DNA from: Acidobacteriaceae bacterium
Lineage (GTDB): Bacteria; Acidobacteriota; Terriglobia; Bryobacterales; Bryobacteraceae
Length of the DNA stretch: 64,000 nt
NCBI GenBank assembly: GCA_019233755.1
Contig: JAFAMD010000065.1
Coordinates: 25,598 to 89,597, forward strand
Direction of reading: 5' to 3'
In this document: positions 37,006 through 45,432 of the stretch, piece after piece
How the letters are laid out: each line of letters opens with the position of its first letter
How positions within the stretch are numbered: the stretch's first letter is position 1
Made by a program: the position numbers and the translations under genes
The notes under the pieces: generated by a model
Databases searched by the model: none
What the model saw: only the letters and a program-made list of their open reading frames with translations
What the model was told of the DNA's origin: nothing

Positions 37006-37497
37006 TCACGGCCGTCCGGCGAACGCGGCCTTAAGTTTTTCGTAAGTATCCCCGAGCGATTCAGGCATAACCCGCGTTTGCGCCACAGTCGTCATGAAGT
37101 TGGCGTCACCGATCCAGCGCGGAAGCATGTGCAAATGAATGTGCTGGGCGATGCCCGCGCCGGCTGCCTGGCCGAGGTTCATCCCCAGGTTCAGACCGTC
37201 CGGCCGGTATGTCCGCTCGAGTATCTCCTCTGAATGCCGGGTAATCTGCATCATTTCGGCCGTGGTGTCAGCGCTCACGGCGGTGAGACGGGCCACGTGC
37301 TTGTACGGCGCAACCATTAGGTGCCCGGTCGTGTAGGGAAACCGGTTGAGAATAACAAAATTCAGGCGCCCGCGATACACGACCAACGTTTCCGAGTCCT
37401 TCGAGGGGTCGCCGGCAGCGTCGCAAAAGATGCACCCCTTTGTTTCAGCTTGTCCGGTGATGTAGGTGGAACGCCAGGGCGTCCACAGATGATCCAT
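37006..37497 (-). CDS. HIT family hydrolase/phosphorylase
   Basis: The 163-residue protein carries the histidine-triad motif AQHIHLHMLPRW. MDHLWTPWRSTYITG and CIFCDAAGD at the N-terminus (zinc-binding pair CxxC) place it with the AP4A-hydrolase-like/galactose-uridylyltransferase-type HIT proteins in Acidobacteriota and Actinobacteria. It cleaves nucleoside phosphoramidates or dinucleoside polyphosphates. It follows the HU gene by 23 bp. Confidence 0.85.
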   Translation of the reverse strand: MDHLWTPWRSTYITGQAETKGCIFCDAAGDPSKDSETLVVYRGRLNFVILNRFPYTTGHLMVAPYKHVARLTAVSADTTAEMMQITRHSEEILERTYRPDGLNLGMNLGQAAGAGIAQHIHLHMLPRWIGDANFMTTVAQTRVMPESLGDTYEKLKAAFAGRP

Positions 37498-37520
37498 TGG
37501 GGCCTGAATCCCGGTCCGGC

Positions 37521-37883
37521 TTATGAACCGGAATTGTTCGTTTCACGGCCCAGCGCAGCAGCGGAAGGCGGTTGAGCCGGATCATGTGCGTCCGTATTGG
37601 CCGCTGCCGAATGGTTTACAAGGTCGCGTAGTTCCTTGCTCGGCTTAAAGAACGGGATTCGCTTCGAGGGCACTTCCACGCGCGATCCGGTCTTCGGGTT
37701 TCTGCCTACTCGCGGCTGTCTCTGGCGTGTGCGAAAACTGCCGAAGCCACGAATTTCGATTTTTTCGCCTTTGTGCAGGCTGTTGACAATGCTGTCGAAA
37801 ATGGTCTCGACGATCGTTTCCGAGTCTTTGCGGGTCATCTCCACAACTTTGGAGACTTCGTCAATCAGCTCAGCCTTCGTCAT
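37521..37883 (-). CDS. HU/IHF family DNA-binding protein
   Basis: The 120-residue protein has the HU/IHF fold, with MTKAELIDEVSKVVEMTRKD at the start, FGSFRTRQRQPRVGRNP in the DNA-binding arm (Arg/Pro at the intercalating tip), and FKPSKELRDLVN. It carries a C-terminal extension of about 30 residues rich in Ala, Pro and Asn beyond the usual 90. The gene follows rpsA by 16 bp, an arrangement that resembles rpsA-ihfB in E. coli. Confidence 0.93.
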   Translation of the reverse strand: MTKAELIDEVSKVVEMTRKDSETIVETIFDSIVNSLHKGEKIEIRGFGSFRTRQRQPRVGRNPKTGSRVEVPSKRIPFFKPSKELRDLVNHSAAANTDAHDPAQPPSAAALGRETNNSGS

Positions 37884-37899
37884 ATCGATTGGATTCCTG

Positions 37900-39630
37900 T
37901 CAATTTTCTTCCGAATGATGCTTCATTGCCTGACCTACGCTGGAACTGGCAACGGCAGCCTGGCGCCTGTAATCCTGCAGGCGATCGCGCTCGCCGTCCT
38001 CATTCAGCGCACGCACGCTTAGACCGATCCGCCTTTGAGCCTCGTTCATCTTGATAATTTTGAAGTCCATTTCTTCGCCAACGGGAAGCACTGGCGCCTC
38101 TCCAGCCGATTTAGCGTTGCGCCGCTTTGGGTCGCCTGGAATTTCGCTCCGATGACAGAGTCCCTCGACGCCCGGAAGCAGTTCGACGAAAACGCCGAAA
38201 GCCGCCCCCCGGCAGATGCGACCGCGAACCACGTCTCCCACCTGGTGGGAGCGGAAGAAGATCTCCCAATTGTCCGGCTGAAGTTGTTTGATTCCGAGTG
38301 AAAGGCGGCGGCTCGGCGCGTCGATGTTAAGGACAACCGCCTGCAGCATCTGGCCCTTTTTTACGAACTCCGACGGATGTTTGACATGCGCGGTCCAGGA
38401 CATATCGGAGATGTGAACAAGACCGTCTATGCCTTCTTCGATCTCGACGAACGCGCCGAAGTCGGCTAACTTGCGGACGCGGCCTTCAACGACCGATCCG
38501 ATGCTGTAACGCTCGTTGATCGTGGTCCAGGGATCCGCCTCGAGCTGTTTGATGCCGAGAGAAATCCTGCGTTCCTTCGGCTTGACCTCGAGCACCACCG
38601 CCTCCACTTGATCGCCTGCTTTGACTACCTTGGCCGGATGCTTCATCCGCCGGCTCCAGGTCATCTCGGAGATATGGATGAGGCCTTCCACCCCGGGCTC
38701 GAGCTCAACAAAAGCCCCATAATCAGTAACGCTGACGATACGGCCGATCACGCGGCTCTGCGCCGGATAGTGCGAATCGATGTTCTCCCAGGGGTCCGGA
38801 CGCATCTGTTTCAGGCCGAGAGAAATGCGCTCCTTCTCCCGGTCGAACTTCAGTACTTTTGTCGTGATGCGATCGCCCACGTGAACGACGGAAGAGGGAT
38901 GCGAAACATTGCCGTAGCTCAGATCGCTCACATGCAGCAGACCGTCAATCCCGCCGAGGTCGATGAAGGCGCCGTAGTCGGTGAGATTTTTCACGACACC
39001 GGTGACTTCCGCCCCTTCATAGATATGGGCGAGCGCTTCGGACTTGCGCGCCATGAGCTCGCCCTCTACCAGAACCCGGCGTGAGACCACCGCATTGCCG
39101 CGCCGGCGATTCAGCTTCAGGATGCGAACATCGAATTCCTGGCCGATATAGGTGTCGAGGTTATGTACGGGGCGGACATCGACTTGCGAACTCGGCAAAA
39201 AGGCGATGATCCCGATGTCCACAGTCAGGCCGCCTTTGATCTTATTCACTACGCGCCCTTTCAGCGGGGTGCCTTCGGCAGCCGCTTTTTCCAGGTGTTC
39301 CCAGACTTGGCGGCGGTGGGCGCGCTCGTAAGAGAGAAGGATGTAGCCTTCGATCTGATCGCCGTTGCGATCGATCATAACTTCGATGATGTCGCCGGGT
39401 TTAACCGCAGGCTTACCCTCTGCCCAGGGAAGCTGAGTGGCCGGCACGAGCCCTTCGGTCTTGCGTCCGATATCAACGATGACTTCCTTATCGGACACGC
39501 TTAGTACATGGCCGTGCAGGAGTTCGGGCTCGCCGGAAGTGAAGTGATTGCTGTAATCGTCCAGGAACGCTTCGTAGTCCGCACTATCGGTTCCAGGCGT
39601 TTCAACATACTCGTCAGATGGACCGGCCAT
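37900..39630 (-). CDS. rpsA: 30S ribosomal protein S1
   Basis: The 576-residue protein has six S1 RNA-binding repeats. The third to sixth are marked by GAFIDLGGIDGLLHVSDL, GAFVELEPGVEGLIHISEM, GAFVEIEEGIDGLVHISDM and a later GVFVELLPGVEGLCHRSEI. S1 binds mRNA leaders and supports initiation on weak ribosome-binding sites. It heads the unit rpsA-HU-HIT. A near-consensus promoter with an overlapping inverted repeat lies 135-160 bp upstream. Confidence 0.95.
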   Translation of the reverse strand: MAGPSDEYVETPGTDSADYEAFLDDYSNHFTSGEPELLHGHVLSVSDKEVIVDIGRKTEGLVPATQLPWAEGKPAVKPGDIIEVMIDRNGDQIEGYILLSYERAHRRQVWEHLEKAAAEGTPLKGRVVNKIKGGLTVDIGIIAFLPSSQVDVRPVHNLDTYIGQEFDVRILKLNRRRGNAVVSRRVLVEGELMARKSEALAHIYEGAEVTGVVKNLTDYGAFIDLGGIDGLLHVSDLSYGNVSHPSSVVHVGDRITTKVLKFDREKERISLGLKQMRPDPWENIDSHYPAQSRVIGRIVSVTDYGAFVELEPGVEGLIHISEMTWSRRMKHPAKVVKAGDQVEAVVLEVKPKERRISLGIKQLEADPWTTINERYSIGSVVEGRVRKLADFGAFVEIEEGIDGLVHISDMSWTAHVKHPSEFVKKGQMLQAVVLNIDAPSRRLSLGIKQLQPDNWEIFFRSHQVGDVVRGRICRGAAFGVFVELLPGVEGLCHRSEIPGDPKRRNAKSAGEAPVLPVGEEMDFKIIKMNEAQRRIGLSVRALNEDGERDRLQDYRRQAAVASSSVGQAMKHHSEEN

Positions 39631-39745
39631 GTTTCAATGTGTCCTTCGCCGCCCCGCCCGCAACTCCGGCTGGGCTATGGCTTTTACTGCCATATACTTC
39701 TACCAGCGTTTTGGAAGTGGCTTTGGTGGAGGCGTCAACTCGTTG

Positions 39746-39768
39746 ATAGTTCAGTACTTCAGAACTAT
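39746..39768. promoter_or_regulatory. Inverted repeat overlapping the rpsA -10 box
   Basis: ATAGTTC and GAACTAT are perfect 7-bp arms separated by 9 bp. The right arm overlaps the minus-strand -10 (39764-39769) and the rest covers the start site. That position suits a repressor operator. Confidence 0.5.
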
Positions 39769-39792
39769 AGCGGACCCTCCTGGCGATGTCAA
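39764..39792 (-). promoter_or_regulatory. Near-consensus sigma-70 promoter of rpsA
   Basis: On the minus strand the -35 is TTGACA, the spacer is exactly 17 bp, and the -10 is TATAGT. Transcription should start near 39757, giving an rpsA leader of about 127 nt, which leaves room for S1 autoregulation. The region 39631-40015 contains no convincing gene besides this and tatA's -10 (TATACT, 39972-39977). Confidence 0.75.
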
Positions 39793-40015
39793 CCGCGAGT
39801 GGAACCGGGCTCTCCCGAACGGAGGCGCCTGTCATCCGGCAGGTTGGCGGAACTCGCAGCGATAGCGTGACCTGGGCCATGCAGCGTCCTCAAACCTGTG
39901 GCCCGTGAATCAGAACGGCAAACTTTTTGCAAACGAAAGCCTGTCTCGTTCCGGGGAGACGTAACTTCATATATACTGGGGGTGCAGGATACCTGGATTC
40001 CTGCGGAGAACGCTC

Positions 40016-40228
40016 ATGATTGAAGGACTACTTCAGCCCAGCCACCTCATTCTGATCCTTGTGGTCGCGCTGTTCATTTTTGGCCCCAAGAAGCTGCCTG
40101 AGCTGGGGCAGGGACTTGGTAAGGGGATCCGTTCGTTCCGCGACAGCATGAAAGCTGCAACGGAAGAACCCCAAAAGATCGAGACGCCTCCTTCCCCCAC
40201 ACAGTCGGAAACCACCACCGCAAAGTAG
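40016..40228 (+). CDS. tatA: Sec-independent translocase subunit TatA
   Basis: The 70-residue protein has a single N-terminal membrane helix ([14 protein letters not shown]), then [20 protein letters not shown] with the Tat hinge and amphipathic helix, and a charged Ser/Thr/Pro tail. It forms the pore component of the twin-arginine system; the exported Tat oxidoreductase at 33281-34387 would use it. tatB and tatC are not next to it. An intrinsic terminator follows. Confidence 0.93.
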   Translation: MIEGLLQPSHLILILVVALFIFGPKKLPELGQGLGKGIRSFRDSMKAATEEPQKIETPPSPTQSETTTAK

Positions 40229-40246
40229 TGTTCCCTCTCTTCTCGT

Positions 40247-40277
40247 GAGCGCATCCGGCCATCGGGTTGCGCTCTTT
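40247..40277 (+). terminator. Intrinsic terminator after tatA
   Basis: GAGCGCA (40247-40253) pairs with TGCGCTC (40268-40274), with additional CC/GG pairing inside, followed by TTT. It lies 18 bp after the tatA stop. Confidence 0.55.
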
Positions 40278-40391
40278 GCGCTTTTCGCAGTCTGCTTAGT
40301 GAATTGCGCTTTTATCCCAAGTACTTTCCCTAGTTTTTAGCTCCTCGGAAAATTTACAGTTTTTTCGCCTCTTGATGGGTGATCTTCTTCT

Positions 40392-40704
40392 TGCAAAGGT
40401 TTCTTACAACCTGCGGTGAACGCAGAAATTTTTGCATCTGCTGGAAGAAATTGCGCGTCTGACTCGACCTTTCGAGGCTTGCGCTGCTTGATTATTATTC
40501 TCGGAAATAGCTGATTCCGCTGGTATTTCCGCTCGTTATGCCAGTATGTCTGGCCTGGCTATAGGTTCCCTGGAACCGAAACTGCCTAATAGTGGGCGGG
40601 TAACGCACAACAAGCTACCCCAAACGAAGAAAGATGATCACGAAAGGTCATTCGTTGCTGCTAGGCGGTTATCCAGTACGGACTAGGCCATGGCCCAGTA
40701 GCAG
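40392..40704 (+). ncRNA. Candidate structured RNA or long leader
   Basis: Within the 518-bp gap before the sigma-like gene, consecutive perfect stems fill about 310 nt. A three-way junction is closed by TGCAAA/TTTGCA (40392-40436). Then come GCGC/GCGC with inner CTCGA/TCGAG (40453-40484), CGGAAATA/TATTTCCG (40502-40531), GCCAG/CTGGC (40540-40554), GGTTCC/GGAACC (40564-40577), GGGTA/TACCC (40598-40620), AACGAA/TTCGTT around TGATC/GGTCA (40624-40656), and CTGCTA/TAGCAG (40658-40704). No open frame of note lies there. I could not match it to tmRNA, RNase P, SRP or a known riboswitch. Short stems also arise by chance, so this is a candidate only. Confidence 0.35.
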
Positions 40705-40746
40705 TGATAAAAGAAATCAATCAAAGTTTAGGAGCGGTGGAGCCAA

Positions 40747-41301
40747 ATGACAACTGAAGAATATGGCAAGGCGTACCAGCGGGGATTCAATCTTACGGTA
40801 CGGTTCCTGGTCTCTCGCGGGTTATCTTACGATGCGGCACTTGACACTGCCCAGGCTGCCTGGGCGAAAGGTTGGGAGCGTCGTGAGCAGTTGCGCGATC
40901 CGAATCTAGTGCTCACCTGGACAAACAGCATTGCACTTAACATTCACCGTACGTTCTTGAGACGCGAACCGCAGACTCAAACCTTGCCCGAGCTGCAGGC
41001 GCCTCCTCGCATGAATGTGGCAGCGATCGATGTGAAGCGCATTCTCAACGAATGCAAACCGAATGATCGCGTAGTGCTGGAGGGCCATTACATCGAAGGG
41101 TACAAAGTTCAGGAAATTGCGCGCCAGCATGGCTGGTCTGAGACTGCAGTCCGGATCCGTCTGTTGCGTGCCCGGCGCAGCGTGGAACGGCGCTTGAGCA
41201 AGCCGAAGCATGCACGGTTACGGAATCTGGCGGAGAAAACCAAGAAGGCTCTAGCTAGTGCTCTGGAAGCTCCCAAGGGGCTGGAAGCCAGGGTCGCGTA
41301 A
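40747..41301 (+). CDS. Sigma-70-like (ECF-type) RNA polymerase sigma factor
   Basis: The 184-residue protein has a region-2-like N-terminus (TEEYGKAYQRGFNLTVRFL, YDAALDTAQAAWAKGWE, TWTNSIALNIHRTFLRR) and a region-4 helix-turn-helix (LEGHYIEGYKVQEIARQHGW then TAVRIRLLRARRSVERRL). It fits extracytoplasmic-function sigma factors, although region 2 is divergent. No anti-sigma gene is adjacent. The C-terminus is Lys/Ala-rich. AGGAGCGGTGGAGC precedes the ATG. Confidence 0.75.
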   Translation: MTTEEYGKAYQRGFNLTVRFLVSRGLSYDAALDTAQAAWAKGWERREQLRDPNLVLTWTNSIALNIHRTFLRREPQTQTLPELQAPPRMNVAAIDVKRILNECKPNDRVVLEGHYIEGYKVQEIARQHGWSETAVRIRLLRARRSVERRLSKPKHARLRNLAEKTKKALASALEAPKGLEARVA

Positions 41302-41410
41302 TCACCGGGTTGTCGCGTCCACACAAGATCGGGCGCGAAGGAAAGAGCGCGAAAGGACAATATCCGGCCGCGCTCTTTGTGTGTTTACGGTGCCGCTCTC
41401 TGGGGTAGCG

Positions 41411-41830
41411 CTAGAGTAATTCGGCGGTACTGAAGAAAAAGGGAATTTCCACGGCTGCAGTCTCGGGTGCATCCGAGCCGTGCACGGAGTTGCGCTCGAT
41501 ATTTTCGGCGAAGCGTTTGCGGATGGTGCCGTCGGCTGCGTTAGCCGGGTTGGTGGCGCCCATGACTTCGCGCCACTTAGCGATCGCGTTCTCGCGTTCC
41601 AACACCATCACGACGACCGGCCCCTCGGTCATGAAAGTGACCAGCCCTGAGAAAAACGGACGCTCTTTGTGTATGGCGTAGAACGCCTCAGCCTCGTGCT
41701 TCGCAATGCGGTGCGTTTTGAGTGCCACCGTGCGAAAGCCGCTCTCCTCGATCATTGCCAGGATCGCGCCGGTATTGCCGTTCTTGACGGCGTCAGGTTT
41801 AATAATTCCAAAAGTACGTTCCAATGCCAT
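41411..41830 (-). CDS. ndk: Nucleoside diphosphate kinase
   Basis: The 139-residue enzyme exchanges gamma-phosphates between NTPs and NDPs. It begins [18 protein letters not shown]. The catalytic histidine is in the [12 protein letters not shown] box near residue 117, and family residues [18 protein letters not shown] are present. It is the last gene of the sucC-sucD-ndk direction and would receive transcripts through the tandem repeats. Pairing with succinyl-CoA synthetase fits its role in balancing GTP and ATP. Confidence 0.95.
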   Translation of the reverse strand: MALERTFGIIKPDAVKNGNTGAILAMIEESGFRTVALKTHRIAKHEAEAFYAIHKERPFFSGLVTFMTEGPVVVMVLERENAIAKWREVMGATNPANAADGTIRKRFAENIERNSVHGSDAPETAAVEIPFFFSTAELL

Positions 41831-41871
41831 TCCGATGTTTCAGTCCTTAATAGTGTGTTTTTCCGGTTTTT

Positions 41872-42090
41872 CAGCGACCCGAAGATTCTGTTTTCGATGA
41901 GGCCGCGGTTTTCAGCGAGCCGAAGACTCTGTTTCGATGAGGCCGCGGTTTTCAGCGAGCCGAAGACTCGGTCTGGATGAGGCCGCGCCCCTCAGCGAGC
42001 CGAAGACTCGGTCTGGATGAGGCCGCGCCCCTCAGCGAGCCGAAGACTCGGTCTGGATGAGGCCGCGCCCCTCAGCGAGCCGAAGACTCA
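41872..42090. repeat. 40-bp tandem repeat between sucD and ndk
   Basis: Six units start at 41872, 41913, 41953, 41993, 42033 and 42073. The units from 41953 to 42072 are identical; the two nearer ndk are diverged, and the first is 41 bp. The sixth is partial and is the 3' end of sucD itself (codons for ESSAR and the stop), which suggests that the array grew from that end. On the transcribed (minus) strand each unit can fold a CGAG/CTCG hairpin capped by C(UUCG)G, and a second GAGG/CCTC hairpin. It is not a CRISPR array because units abut without spacers. Confidence 0.9.
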
Positions 42091-42959
42091 AGCAACGCCT
42101 GTTGCATCTGCTCGCCCATCAACGCGGGCGACGGGCAAACAATGATTCCCGCATCGGCCATGGCCGCCAGTTTGTCTTCCGCCTTGCCGGCTCCGCCCGA
42201 AATGATCGCCCCGGCGTGTCCCATGCGTCTTCCCGGAGGCGCTGTCTGACCGGCGATGAAGCCGACCACCGGCTTTTTCACATGAGCTTTTACATAGGCC
42301 GCCGCCGCCTCTTCGGCGCTTCCGCCGATTTCGCCGATCATGATGATCGCGTGCGTATCCGGATCTTCGTTGAAGAGGCGAATCGCCTCGGTGAAATTGG
42401 TGCCGATAATCGGATCGCCACCGATGCCGATGCAGGTGGACTGGCCAATTCCCAGGCGCGTTAACTGACCCACGGCTTCGTACGTCAAAGTGCCCGAGCG
42501 CGAAACGATGCCCACGTGACCCTCTTTATGAATGTGTCCGGGCATGATGCCGATCTTGGCTTTGCCGGGCGTAATCACACCGGGGCAATTCGGTCCGATC
42601 AGACGGGTGCCGGGCTTCGTCTTCAAGTACTCCCAAACGCGGATCATGTCGCTCACCGGAATACCCTCGGTGATACAGACCACCAGCGGCAAGCCGGCGT
42701 CGGCGGCTTCCATGATGGCGTCCGCGGCGTATGGCGGGGGAACAAAGATGACGGATGCATTCGCGCCGGTCGTCTTCACCGCCTCTTCGACGGTGTTAAA
42801 CACCGGGCGGTCGAGATGCGTTTGGCCGCCCTTTCCCGGCGTCGTGCCGCCCACGACCTTCGTGCCGTATTGAATAGCCGCCTGTGCGTGAAACGTGCCT
42901 TCGCGGCCCGTGAAGCCTTGGAATAAAACCTTTGTGTTCTCGTTAATGAGTACGCTCAT
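42072..42959 (-). CDS. sucD: Succinyl-CoA synthetase alpha subunit
   Basis: The 295-residue subunit of the TCA-cycle enzyme carries the CoA-binding Rossmann domain ([16 protein letters not shown]). The phospho-histidine is in the [12 protein letters not shown] box. Its C-terminus, LLESSAR, is encoded by the last unit of the tandem repeat. The start overlaps the sucC stop in ATGA, so the two are coupled. Confidence 0.95.
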   Translation of the reverse strand: MSVLINENTKVLFQGFTGREGTFHAQAAIQYGTKVVGGTTPGKGGQTHLDRPVFNTVEEAVKTTGANASVIFVPPPYAADAIMEAADAGLPLVVCITEGIPVSDMIRVWEYLKTKPGTRLIGPNCPGVITPGKAKIGIMPGHIHKEGHVGIVSRSGTLTYEAVGQLTRLGIGQSTCIGIGGDPIIGTNFTEAIRLFNEDPDTHAIIMIGEIGGSAEEAAAAYVKAHVKKPVVGFIAGQTAPPGRRMGHAGAIISGGAGKAEDKLAAMADAGIIVCPSPALMGEQMQQALLESSAR

Positions 42960-44113
42960 TGTGCCAGCCTCACCACTTTCTCAGCCGCGTCTTTCATGCC
43001 GTCTGCCACCGTGAAGTTGAAGCCTGACTCGGTGAGGATCTTCTGGCCCAGTTCTACGTTGGTGCCTTCCATGCGAACCACGATCGGGATTTTGATTTCG
43101 AGTTCACGTGCTGCCGAAACCACGCCGTTGGCCAGCGTGTCGCAGCGCAAAATGCCGCCGAAGATGTTGATCAGAACCGCCTTGACGCTGGGATCGGAGA
43201 GCAGAATATGGAAGGCATTCTTAATCTGCTCGGCATTGGCCCCGCCGCCTACGTCAAGGAAGTTGGCGGGCTGCCCTCCGGCGTACTTGATGATGTCCAT
43301 CGTCGCCATGGCGAGGCCGGCGCCGTTCACCATGCAGGCAATGTTGCCGTCTAGTTTTATGTAGTTCAAACCGAAGCGCGACGCTTCCACTTCGAGCGGA
43401 TCTTCCTCATTGAGGTCCCGCAGTTCCAGCAGATCCTTGTGGCGGTAGAGTGCGTTGTCGTCGAGGGTGATCTTCGCGTCGAGGGCGTAGACCTTTCCGT
43501 CCTTTGTCAGAATGAACGGGTTGATTTCGGCGAGCGATCCGTCAATCGCCTGGTACGCTTTCGAGAGCGCGACCATGGCGTTCGCCGCTGCATTGACGCT
43601 GGCCGCCGGCACGCCCATGCCGAACGCCAGCTTGCGCGCCTGAAAGGGCTGCAGCGGCATTCCGGGCAACAACGATTCTTTCAGAATCAGTTCGGGAGTG
43701 CTTGCCGCTACCTCTTCGATTTCCATGCCGCCGGCTTTGGAAGCCATAAACACCGTTTCGCCAAGCGACCGGTCGAGCACGAGACCAAGGTAAAGTTCAC
43801 GCTCAATGGGAAGAGTTTCTTCGATGAGCAGCCGCTGAACGACGCGTCCTTCCGGACCCGTCTGGTGCGTGACGAGCGTCATGCCGAGCATCTTCTTTGC
43901 GATTTCGGCCGCTTCCTCCGCACTCTTGGCGATCTTCACGCCGCCGCCCTTGCCGCGGCCGCCTGCGTGGATCTGCGCCTTGACGACCACGCTGCCGCCG
44001 ATCTTCTTTGCTGCCGCTTCCGCTTCCTCGACTGTATAAGCGACTTCGCCTCTGGGCACAGGCACGTCGTATTTGGCGAGAATCGCCTTCGCCTGGTACT
44101 CGTGGATTTTCAT
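42956..44113 (-). CDS. sucC: Succinyl-CoA synthetase beta subunit
   Basis: The 385-residue ATP-grasp subunit starts [20 protein letters not shown] at 44113. [12 protein letters not shown] and GGGANAEQI are typical nucleotide- and CoA-binding segments. It provides the NTP site for succinyl-CoA synthetase. The upstream in-frame ATG at 44158 lacks support. The gene follows aroF by about 90 bp on the same strand. Confidence 0.95.
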   Translation of the reverse strand: MKIHEYQAKAILAKYDVPVPRGEVAYTVEEAEAAAKKIGGSVVVKAQIHAGGRGKGGGVKIAKSAEEAAEIAKKMLGMTLVTHQTGPEGRVVQRLLIEETLPIERELYLGLVLDRSLGETVFMASKAGGMEIEEVAASTPELILKESLLPGMPLQPFQARKLAFGMGVPAASVNAAANAMVALSKAYQAIDGSLAEINPFILTKDGKVYALDAKITLDDNALYRHKDLLELRDLNEEDPLEVEASRFGLNYIKLDGNIACMVNGAGLAMATMDIIKYAGGQPANFLDVGGGANAEQIKNAFHILLSDPSVKAVLINIFGGILRCDTLANGVVSAARELEIKIPIVVRMEGTNVELGQKILTESGFNFTVADGMKDAAEKVVRLAQ

Positions 44114-44200
44114 AGGTTGGATGCGGCACTCAGACGCAACAATTGCTTCTGAGGCCAAAGGCTAGTGTAGCGTGCGAGGCCAGCCGCTTGACGGTTTCGG

Positions 44201-45232
44201 CTACGCTTCGGCCGTCACCCGCCGGCGCGATGCCAGCAGCTCTGCGATGGCCCGGCACTCGTCGGCCAGCTCCGCAAATTGAACCGGATCGAGCGATTGA
44301 TAGCCATCCGACAAAGCCCGTTCCGGCGTTGGATGCATCTCGACGATCAACCCTGACGCGCCTGAAGCGATGGCGGCAAGAGACATGGGCAGAACTTTGT
44401 CGCGCTTCCCCGTGCCGTGGCTCGGGTCGACGATGATAGGGAGGTGGCTAAGGCTCTGGACAGCCGGTACAACGCTGAGGTCAAGAGTATTGCGGGTGTG
44501 GTCCGCGAAAGTGCGGACGCCGCGTTCGCACAGGATTACGTTATAGTTCCCCTCCGAGAGTATGTACTCGGCCGCCATCAGAAACTCTTCCAGGGTGGCT
44601 GAAATGCCGCGCTTTAGGAGGACGGGTTTGCGCGAGCGGCCGGCGCGGCGCAGCAGCGAGAAATTCTGCATATTGCGCGCACCGATCTGTACGCAATCCG
44701 CATAGCTCTCGACCAGGTCGAACGTCTCGACGTCGATGGCTTCGGTCACAATGCCGAGGCCTGTCTGGTCCCGTGCCTCGGCAAGATACCGCAGGCCCTC
44801 TTCACCCAGACCCTGGAAGCTGTATGGCGAGGTGCGCGGCTTGTACGCCCCGCCTCGCAACAGTTGGCCGCTTCCAGCTTTCACAGCTCTGGCGGATTCG
44901 AGGATCTGGGCACGGCTTTCCACCGAGCACGGACCGCCGCACAGAACGATCTTTTCGCCTCCCACCGGCACGCCGTTTACCGACACTATGGTGTTTCCCG
45001 GCTTGGTTTCCCGGCTGACCAGCTTGTATGGCTTTGAAACGCGGATGGCCTCGGCTACATTGGGCAGATCCTCGAATTCAGCCGCGTCGATGGGACCGCT
45101 GTTTCCCGTAATACCAATAGCGGTGCGCTGCTCGCCCGGAATTATATGCGCTTTAAACCCCAGAGCCTCAATGCGTTGGCAAACCCGTTGGATATCCGCC
45201 GGCCCGGCCTGGGCCTTCATAACGACAAGCAC
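44201..45232 (-). CDS. aroF: DAHP synthase with N-terminal ferredoxin-like domain
   Basis: The 343-residue enzyme condenses PEP and erythrose-4-phosphate in the first step of the shikimate pathway. The N-terminal about 75 residues (LVVMKAQAGPADIQRVCQRI, TAIGITGN) are the ferredoxin-like regulatory domain also found in Thermotoga-type enzymes, where it confers feedback inhibition by aromatic amino acids. The catalytic barrel has GGPCSVESRAQ, LRGGAYKPRTSPYSFQG and VDPSHGTGKRD. It is divergent from trpD. Confidence 0.93.
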   Translation of the reverse strand: MLVVMKAQAGPADIQRVCQRIEALGFKAHIIPGEQRTAIGITGNSGPIDAAEFEDLPNVAEAIRVSKPYKLVSRETKPGNTIVSVNGVPVGGEKIVLCGGPCSVESRAQILESARAVKAGSGQLLRGGAYKPRTSPYSFQGLGEEGLRYLAEARDQTGLGIVTEAIDVETFDLVESYADCVQIGARNMQNFSLLRRAGRSRKPVLLKRGISATLEEFLMAAEYILSEGNYNVILCERGVRTFADHTRNTLDLSVVPAVQSLSHLPIIVDPSHGTGKRDKVLPMSLAAIASGASGLIVEMHPTPERALSDGYQSLDPVQFAELADECRAIAELLASRRRVTAEA

Positions 45233-45324
45233 TAGATGGAATCCCCTAAGTCCTTAGCCTACCGAACCTGCACCAACCGCACAAAGCTCCTAAACTGAGT
45301 AGTTCACAATAGTTCTTGCATAGG

Positions 45325-45429
45325 ATGATTCGATCTGTTTGCGTGCTTTGCGGAGGAGGTCCGGCATACCTGGTGGGGAGCGTCGTCTTAGGCTATGCAG
45401 CCGTTTACGCAGGAGCTCTGGCCGCTTAA
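45325..45429 (+). CDS. Possible 34-codon hydrophobic ORF before trpD
   Basis: The frame starts ATG at 45325 and stops 3 bp before the trpD ATG (45433). The peptide is hydrophobic (PAYLVGSVVLGYAAVYAGAL), like a single membrane helix, with two Cys near the start. It has no Trp codon, so it is not a trp attenuator peptide. It may be chance. Confidence 0.25.
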   Translation: MIRSVCVLCGGGPAYLVGSVVLGYAAVYAGALAA

Positions 45430-45432
45430 AGC

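Noticed and set aside
37531..37545. GTTCGTTTC near the HU gene end as another dispersed-repeat copy
   Set aside because: Only nine bases match; the surrounding sequence differs and is coding.
40229..40746. tmRNA, RNase P RNA or SRP RNA in the tatA-sigma gap
   Set aside because: I looked for GAGGAAAGTCC, GGGGCTGATT, GGTTCGA and the SRP Alu and tetraloop motifs on both strands and found none.
41872..42090. Could the repeat be a CRISPR array?
   Set aside because: The units are contiguous with no variable spacers, contain the sucD stop, and no cas gene is near.
45325..45429. trp attenuator before trpD
   Set aside because: The small peptide has no Trp codons and no terminator follows it.
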